From Mariprofundaceae bacterium (GTDB lineage Bacteria; Pseudomonadota; Zetaproteobacteria; Mariprofundales; Mariprofundaceae), in NCBI GenBank assembly GCA_027035825.1, contig JALVTX010000054.1, forward strand, positions 1-11,200: a stretch of 11,200 bases of DNA, in the 5' to 3' direction. The notes beneath the pieces were generated by a model that worked only from the letters and a program-made list of their open reading frames with translations, was not told the DNA's origin and searched no databases. A program made the position numbers and the translations under genes. Below are positions 7,178 to 11,200 of this stretch, piece after piece (positions within the stretch are counted from its first letter, which is position 1; each line of letters begins with the position of its first letter).

Positions 7178-7758
7178 GCCTGGCTGCCCGGTGGCGCGCG
7201 GCATGGTTAGTGCTGTTTCTGGCCGTGTTGGCGTCCGCTCAGGCGCCGGCGGCGGAAGTGGAGGGCGTGCATCTCCCGGATGCGGCGGTGGTGGATGGCG
7301 AGACGCTGAAGCTCAATGGCGCCGGGGTGCGGACGAAGTTCTTCTTCGACATCTATGTCGGCGCGCTGTATCTCGCCCGCCCGGCGCGCACGGCGCGCGA
7401 CGTGCTGGCCGAGACCGGCCCCAGGCGCGTGCGCATGGTGTTTCTGTATGGCCATGTGGACAGGAAAAAAATGACGAATGGCTGGACGGAAGGGTTTGAG
7501 AAGAACCAGCCTGCGCGGGCAATGGCCGCGCTGCGCCAGCGGCTGGAGGCCTTCAACGCCCTGTTTGGCGATGTCCGGCGCGGCGACGTTTATGATCTCG
7601 ATTTTCTGAAGGGCGGCGACACCCGCGTGATGCTGAACGGGCGCGAGCTGGGCCGCATTCCGGGCCGGGATTTCCAGCGCGCGTTGCTTGAAGTCTGGCT
7701 GGGCCGGCATCCGGCGGACGGTGACTTGAAGGCCGCGATGCTGGGGCGGGGCGATTGA
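7174..7758 (+). CDS. Secreted chalcone isomerase-like family protein
   Basis: A 194-residue protein whose ATG 7174 overlaps the hemerythrin stop (ATGA). A TTG at 7159 could extend it by five residues, but the signal peptide and the overlap favour ATG 7174. Residues about 1-27 are a signal peptide with two arginines, a hydrophobic core (WLVLFLAVLA) and an alanine-rich end, so it is probably periplasmic. The mature part has the bacterial chalcone-isomerase-like pattern: L-N-G-A-G-V-R-T-K-F-F-F-D-I-Y-V-G-A-L-Y-L from about residue 47, then R-V-R-M-V-F-L, W-x-E-G-F-x-x-N, F, and G-x-x-x-x-x-D-F-L-x-G. These proteins share the fold of plant chalcone isomerase, and flavonoid isomerase activity is not expected. 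The bacterial family's role is not established; lipid or fatty-acid binding has been proposed for relatives. Pairing with a hemerythrin is noted, without a known mechanism. Confidence 0.85.
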   Translation: MSLAARWRAAWLVLFLAVLASAQAPAAEVEGVHLPDAAVVDGETLKLNGAGVRTKFFFDIYVGALYLARPARTARDVLAETGPRRVRMVFLYGHVDRKKMTNGWTEGFEKNQPARAMAALRQRLEAFNALFGDVRRGDVYDLDFLKGGDTRVMLNGRELGRIPGRDFQRALLEVWLGRHPADGDLKAAMLGRGD

Positions 7759-7851
7759 GTCGAGGCGGACGGGGCCGGGCCGGATTGACTTGAGCCGCGG
7801 GCTTGCACAGGCTGCGCCGCCCCCGCGCCATCAACCATTTCGGCAAACCGT

Positions 7852-7881
7852 CGATTGATTCCCGGGCCGATTGATTCCCGG
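7852..7881 (+). repeat. Two-copy 14-bp direct repeat, period 16
   Basis: CGATTGATTCCCGG occurs at 7852-7865 and again at 7868-7881, separated by two bases. The GATTGA core also occurs at 7753-7758 (covering the stop of the previous gene) and 7783-7788. Because CCCGGG overlaps the first copy, CCGGG (7862-7866) and CCCGG (7877-7881) can pair around the second core. Placement 32-62 bases before the phosphorylase start fits a regulator binding site or a small slipped-strand duplication. Function is unproven. Confidence 0.6.
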
Positions 7882-7904
7882 CGCATGACACAACACCGAC
7901 TTGC

Positions 7905-7910
7905 AAGGAG
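7905..7910 (+). promoter_or_regulatory. Ribosome binding site of the glucan phosphorylase, ambiguous start
   Basis: AAGGAG is three bases from ATG 7914 and six bases from the in-frame GTG 7917. The six-base spacing equals that seen at the phosphofructokinase GTG, so translation may begin at either codon, a one-residue difference. Confidence 0.6.
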
Positions 7911-7913
7911 CAC

Positions 7914-10472
7914 ATGGTGACATCCAAGGGCCATACCTATTATCTGCGCGTTTCTCCCGTCATTCCCGAGGCGCTGGCGCGACTGGAGGACATCGCCGGA
8001 GACCTGTGGTTCGCGTGGAACTCCAAGGCGAGGGCGCTGTTCCACCAGATGGATCCGGTGTTGTGGAGCATGACCGGCCACAACCCGCGCGCCTTCCTGC
8101 GTCGCGTCAGCCAGCTCCGGCTGGATGAAATGGCCAGCGACCGCGCCTTCCTGGCCGAGTATCACAGCGTGCTGTCGGAATACGACGCCTATCGCAAGGA
8201 AGAGCACCAGTGGTTCCCGTCCACGTTCGAGGACGCCGACGAGCACTGCATCGCCTATTTCTCGGCCGAGTTCGGCCTGCACGAATCGCTGCCCATCTAT
8301 TCCGGCGGCCTGGGCATTCTGGCCGGCGACCACTGCAAGTCCGCCAGCGACCTGGGCCTGCCATTCACCGCCGTGGGCCTGCTCTATCGGCAGGGATATT
8401 TCACGCAGACCATTGACGCGCACGGCCGGCAGATCGCCGAGTATCATGACAACCGTTTCGGCGACATGTGCATCGAGCCCGCCCGGGACGGGGATGGCAA
8501 CGAACTGACCCTGCACCTGGAGTTCCCGGAATGCTCGACGGATATCAAGGTGTGGATCGCGGTGGCCGGGCACATCCGGCTGGTGCTGCTGGATACGGAC
8601 CTGCCGGGCAATTGCGAGGAGTGCCGCGGCATCACGCACCAGCTGTATGGCGGCGGCATCGAGAACCGCATCAAGCAGGAAATCGTGCTCGGCATCGGCG
8701 GCGTGCGCGCGTTGCGGCTTCTGGGCATTCACCCCACGGTCTGGCATGCCAACGAGGGCCATGCGGCCTTCATCGCGCTGGAACGGATGCGCGAGCTGAT
8801 TGCCGACCACGGCCTGACGCCGGAGGCGGCGCTGGAAGCCGTGCGCGCCAACACTGTGTTCACGACCCACACGCCGGTGCCCGCGGGCCACGACATCTTT
8901 CCGCTGGACCTGTTCGACCGGCACCTGGGCGGCTACGTGCGAGAGATGGGCATGGATATCAAGCAGGTGCATGCCCTGGGCCACGGCGATTTCGGTCACG
9001 GCTCGGGCGGCTTCAACCAGACCGCGCTGGCCATTCATGCCTCCGCCTACGTGAACGGCGTGGCGCGGCTCCACGGCGAGGTGTCATCCCGCATGTGCCA
9101 GTCCATGTGGCCCGACCTGGAGCCGGAGGAGAATCCCGTCACCTCGGTGACCAACGGCGTGCACGTGGCCACGTGGCTGGCCCCGGAGTGGATCAACGCC
9201 TTCAACCAGCATCTGGGCGGCCAGTGGCGGGGGCAGTTGCTGGAGCCGGATTTCTGGCAGGGCGTGGAGGACATCGCCGATCATCACTACTGGAGCATCC
9301 ATCAGGCAAACAAGCAGCGCATGCTGCAATACGTGCGTCAGCTGCTGGAGCATCAGGCGCGCCGCAATGGCGAGAGCGCGCACCTAGTGCGACGGATGAC
9401 GTCGCTGTTCGACGTGCGAACGCTGGTGGTGGGCTTTGCGCGCCGCTTTGCCACCTACAAGCGCGCCACGCTGCTGTTCCACGACGAGGCGCGGCTGCGC
9501 GAGATTCTGGATCGTTCGGATCGGCCGGTGGTGTTCCTGTTCGCCGGCAAGGCGCACCCGGCCGATGAGCCGGGGCAGGAGCTCATCCGGCGCATCCATG
9601 AATATGCGCGGCGGCCGGAATTCGTCGGCAAGGTGCTGATGCTGGAGGGCTACGACATGACGCTGGCCCGCTACATGACCTCCGGCGTGGACGTGTGGCT
9701 GAACAATCCCATCCGGCCGCTGGAGGCCTCGGGCACCTCCGGCATGAAGGCGGCGATGAACGGCGTGCCGAACCTGAGCATCCTCGATGGCTGGTGGCCG
9801 GAGGGCTACCAGGGCGACAACGGCTGGGCCATCGGCGGCGAGGGCGAGCATGCCGACCCGAACATGCGCGATGCCGATGACGCGGCCTCGCTCTATCACG
9901 TGCTGGAGAACGAGGTGATCCCGACCTACTACAACCGCAACGAGAGCGGTTTCTCGGACGAATGGGTTCACATCTCCAAGCGGGCGATGATTTCCAGCAT
10001 CCCGCATTTCAACACGGACAGGATGGTGTCCGAGTATACCGAGCGCTTCTATGTGCCGGCCTCGCGCCATGGCAAGCTGTTGGCGAGCGATGGCTTCCGT
10101 CGCGCCAGGGCGCTGGCGGAGTGGAAGGCCCGCGTGCGCAAGTCATGGAAGAAGGTGCGGCTCGAGCGGCTGGACCAGGCCGGCGAGGAATTCCAGGGGC
10201 GCTTTGGCGAAAGCCTCGAGGTGCGCGTCAAGGCGCACCACGACGGCCTGTCGCCGGATGACATCCGCGTCGAGATCGTGTTGCTGCGGCCCTCGCGCGA
10301 GGGTGGCTACAAGCGCCACCGCGTGGTCGGGATGACGCATGTCGAGGATGGCGTGTTCGAGACCCGTCTCCAGCCCGAGGATGCGGGCGATTTCGCCTAT
10401 CACATTCGCGCCTATCCCTTCCACGAGGATCTGGCGCATCCGCTGTCCATGGGGCTGATGACCTACCTGTAG
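7914..10472 (+). CDS. glgP: Alpha-glucan (glycogen/maltodextrin) phosphorylase, GT35
   Basis: An 852-residue PLP enzyme that releases glucose 1-phosphate from the non-reducing ends of alpha-1,4-glucans; cytoplasmic. The N-terminal segment (about 15-125, including DLWFAWN and the H-N-P segment) is the DUF3417-type domain seen in mycobacterial and Thermotoga phosphorylases. It distinguishes this form from the E. coli MalP/GlgP type. The catalytic core shows Y-F-S-A-E-F-G-L-H-E-S-L-P-I-Y-S-G-G-L-G, the W-H-x-N-E-G-H-A motif, T-T-H-T-P-V-P-A-G-H-D and, near the C-terminal side of the core, E604-A-S-G-T-S-G-M-K612, where K612 should carry PLP. A C-terminal tail (about 700-852) continues beyond the core with a beta-rich look, as in this family. 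Length matches the roughly 850-residue relatives. The gene converges on the sugar kinase. The identity is strong; substrate chain-length preference is unknown. Confidence 0.95.
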   Translation: MVTSKGHTYYLRVSPVIPEALARLEDIAGDLWFAWNSKARALFHQMDPVLWSMTGHNPRAFLRRVSQLRLDEMASDRAFLAEYHSVLSEYDAYRKEEHQWFPSTFEDADEHCIAYFSAEFGLHESLPIYSGGLGILAGDHCKSASDLGLPFTAVGLLYRQGYFTQTIDAHGRQIAEYHDNRFGDMCIEPARDGDGNELTLHLEFPECSTDIKVWIAVAGHIRLVLLDTDLPGNCEECRGITHQLYGGGIENRIKQEIVLGIGGVRALRLLGIHPTVWHANEGHAAFIALERMRELIADHGLTPEAALEAVRANTVFTTHTPVPAGHDIFPLDLFDRHLGGYVREMGMDIKQVHALGHGDFGHGSGGFNQTALAIHASAYVNGVARLHGEVSSRMCQSMWPDLEPEENPVTSVTNGVHVATWLAPEWINAFNQHLGGQWRGQLLEPDFWQGVEDIADHHYWSIHQANKQRMLQYVRQLLEHQARRNGESAHLVRRMTSLFDVRTLVVGFARRFATYKRATLLFHDEARLREILDRSDRPVVFLFAGKAHPADEPGQELIRRIHEYARRPEFVGKVLMLEGYDMTLARYMTSGVDVWLNNPIRPLEASGTSGMKAAMNGVPNLSILDGWWPEGYQGDNGWAIGGEGEHADPNMRDADDAASLYHVLENEVIPTYYNRNESGFSDEWVHISKRAMISSIPHFNTDRMVSEYTERFYVPASRHGKLLASDGFRRARALAEWKARVRKSWKKVRLERLDQAGEEFQGRFGESLEVRVKAHHDGLSPDDIRVEIVLLRPSREGGYKRHRVVGMTHVEDGVFETRLQPEDAGDFAYHIRAYPFHEDLAHPLSMGLMTYL

Positions 10473-10477
10473 GGGCT

Positions 10478-10494
10478 GCTTCCTCAGAGGAGGC
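10478..10494. terminator. Hairpin between convergent genes
   Basis: GCTTCCT-CAG-AGGAGGC forms a 7-bp stem (one G-U pair) with a three-base loop. It sits in the 11-bp gap between the two convergent stops and overlaps the kinase stop codon (10484-10486). There is no T run on either strand, so a bidirectional terminator role is only possible. Confidence 0.3.
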
Positions 10495-11200
10495 TGTGCG
10501 CCAGCGACGCCGCGCCCAGAAGCGCCGCGTGATCGCCCAGCCGTGAGGGGCGCACGTCCACCGCGCCCTTGAGCGGCGGGATGAGGTGGGCGTCCAGCGC
10601 CCGCCGCATGGGGCCCGCCAGCACGTCCCAGGCCGAGCTCATGCCGCCGCCGACGCGGACATGGCGCACGTCCAGCAGGTTCACGGCCTGCGCCAGCGCC
10701 AGCCCCAGGCAGTCGCCGGCTTCCTCCAGGATGCGCCGCGCCAACGCATCGCCCTCCAGGGCGCGCCGGTGAATCTCGCGGGCATCCGTTGCTGGGGCGT
10801 CGTCGTCCCCACTTGCCTCGCGCCACCGCGCGGCCACGCTGGCGGCCGATGCGTAAGCTTCCAGGCAGCCACGGTTGCCGCAGCCGCAGGTTCGACCACC
10901 ACCTGGAGAACGGTCTGGCCGCACGCACAGGTGCCCGATTTCCATCGCCATGCCGTTCTCGCCGACATACGGGACGCCATTCAGCACCAGCCCGCCGCCC
11001 ACGCCGGTGCCCAGCGTCAGGTGCAGCAGGCAGTCCAGCGGGGCATCCTCGCCGTGCCGGGACTCGCCCAGCGCCGCCAGCGCGGCGTCGTTCTCCACAC
11101 CGACGGGCCGGCCCATGCGCTCGCCCAGCCTCGCGGCCAGCGGCAGGTCGGCAATGCCGGGGATGTTGGGGGAGGATCGCACCACGCCTCCGTGAATGAA
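10484..11200 (-). CDS. ROK-family sugar kinase (probable glucokinase), N terminus outside window
   Basis: Partial gene read from the right edge on the minus strand. 238 residues and the stop (TCA at 10484-10486 on the + strand) are visible, out of about 300 usual for the family. The frame stays open to base 11200, so GTG 11185 is not the true start; the visible part begins F-I-H-G-G-V-V-R-S-S-P-N-I-P, matching the ROK G-x-V-x-x-x-P-N region. Catalytic Asp lies in V-E-N-D-A (ENDA codons at 11084-11095). Then come L-T-L-G-T-G-V-G-G-G-L, the zinc-site signature E-I-G-H followed by C-G-C-G-N-R-G-C-L-E (about 10860-10895), and G-G-G-M-S near the end. There is no DNA-binding domain in the visible part, and a full repressor is unlikely unless one lies upstream. 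Glucose, fructose, ManNAc or GlcNAc kinases share these motifs. Glucokinase is favoured because of the neighbouring glucan phosphorylase. Confidence 0.88.
   Translation of the reverse strand, partial: FIHGGVVRSSPNIPGIADLPLAARLGERMGRPVGVENDAALAALGESRHGEDAPLDCLLHLTLGTGVGGGLVLNGVPYVGENGMAMEIGHLCVRPDRSPGGGRTCGCGNRGCLEAYASAASVAARWREASGDDDAPATDAREIHRRALEGDALARRILEEAGDCLGLALAQAVNLLDVRHVRVGGGMSSAWDVLAGPMRRALDAHLIPPLKGAVDVRPSRLGDHAALLGAASLAHSLL

Larger units (their letters stand above)
7759..7913 (+). other. 155-bp intergenic region upstream of the glucan phosphorylase
   Basis: No convincing ORF. The region contains a small GC hairpin (GAGCC-GCG-GGCTT, 7792-7804) that could mark the end of the preceding transcript. 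It also has a two-copy direct repeat (7852-7881, listed separately) and a strong AAGGAG just before the next start. TTGATT at 7871-7876 could be a -35 element, but no acceptable -10 follows at 16-18 bp, so no promoter is called. Confidence 0.5.

Noticed and set aside
7871..7900. Possible sigma70 promoter using TTGATT at 7871-7876
   Set aside because: No sequence resembling TATAAT follows at 16-18 bp, so only the -35 half is present.
7590..9074. A 494-codon open frame on the minus strand opposite the glgP 5' half
   Set aside because: It covers strongly conserved phosphorylase coding sequence on the plus strand and shows no domain of its own.

Overview
The window is GC-rich (roughly two thirds G+C by eye) and densely coded. 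Genes are tightly spaced, with overlapping ATGA start/stop pairs and AAGGAG/GGAGG-type ribosome binding sites. The protein set suggests a proteobacterium: cellulose synthase with an outer-membrane BcsC-type porin, a periplasmic chalcone-isomerase-like protein, bacteriohemerythrin and PPi-dependent phosphofructokinase. I cannot name the genus from sequence alone. No rRNA, tRNA, CRISPR array, insertion sequence or phage gene was seen.

Region 1 (1-5452, + strand) is the 3' part of a bacterial cellulose synthesis (bcs) operon. It holds the C-terminal end of a GH8 endoglucanase (BcsZ type), a short BcsC-like outer-membrane protein, a small secreted NTF2-fold protein, and the c-di-GMP-responsive synthase BcsA. 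These genes are nearly or actually overlapping, so they are probably co-transcribed. The order Z-C-X-A differs from the usual A-B-Z-C, and bcsB, if present, must lie upstream of the window.

Region 2 (5453-7758, + strand) holds a PPi-dependent 6-phosphofructokinase with its own candidate promoter. A bacteriohemerythrin follows, and its stop overlaps the start of a secreted chalcone-isomerase-like protein. The hemerythrin has Asn at a position that is normally an iron-ligand histidine.

Region 3 (7759-11200) is glucan and glucose use. A 155-bp intergenic stretch with a 16-bp-period direct repeat leads into a Mycobacterium/Thermotoga-type alpha-glucan phosphorylase. This gene converges, with 11 bp between stop codons, on a minus-strand ROK-family sugar kinase that runs off the right edge.

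Read together, the phosphorylase (glycogen to Glc-1-P), the kinase (probably glucose to Glc-6-P) and the PPi-PFK (reversible Fru-6-P/Fru-1,6-P2) form a hexose-phosphate module next to the cellulose exporter. Cellulose and glycogen draw on the same Glc-1-P pool. Functional coupling between the modules is inference from proximity only. Apart from the secreted NTF2-like protein in the bcs operon and the variant hemerythrin coupled to the chalcone-isomerase-like gene, the content belongs to known families. I do not see a clearly new system.
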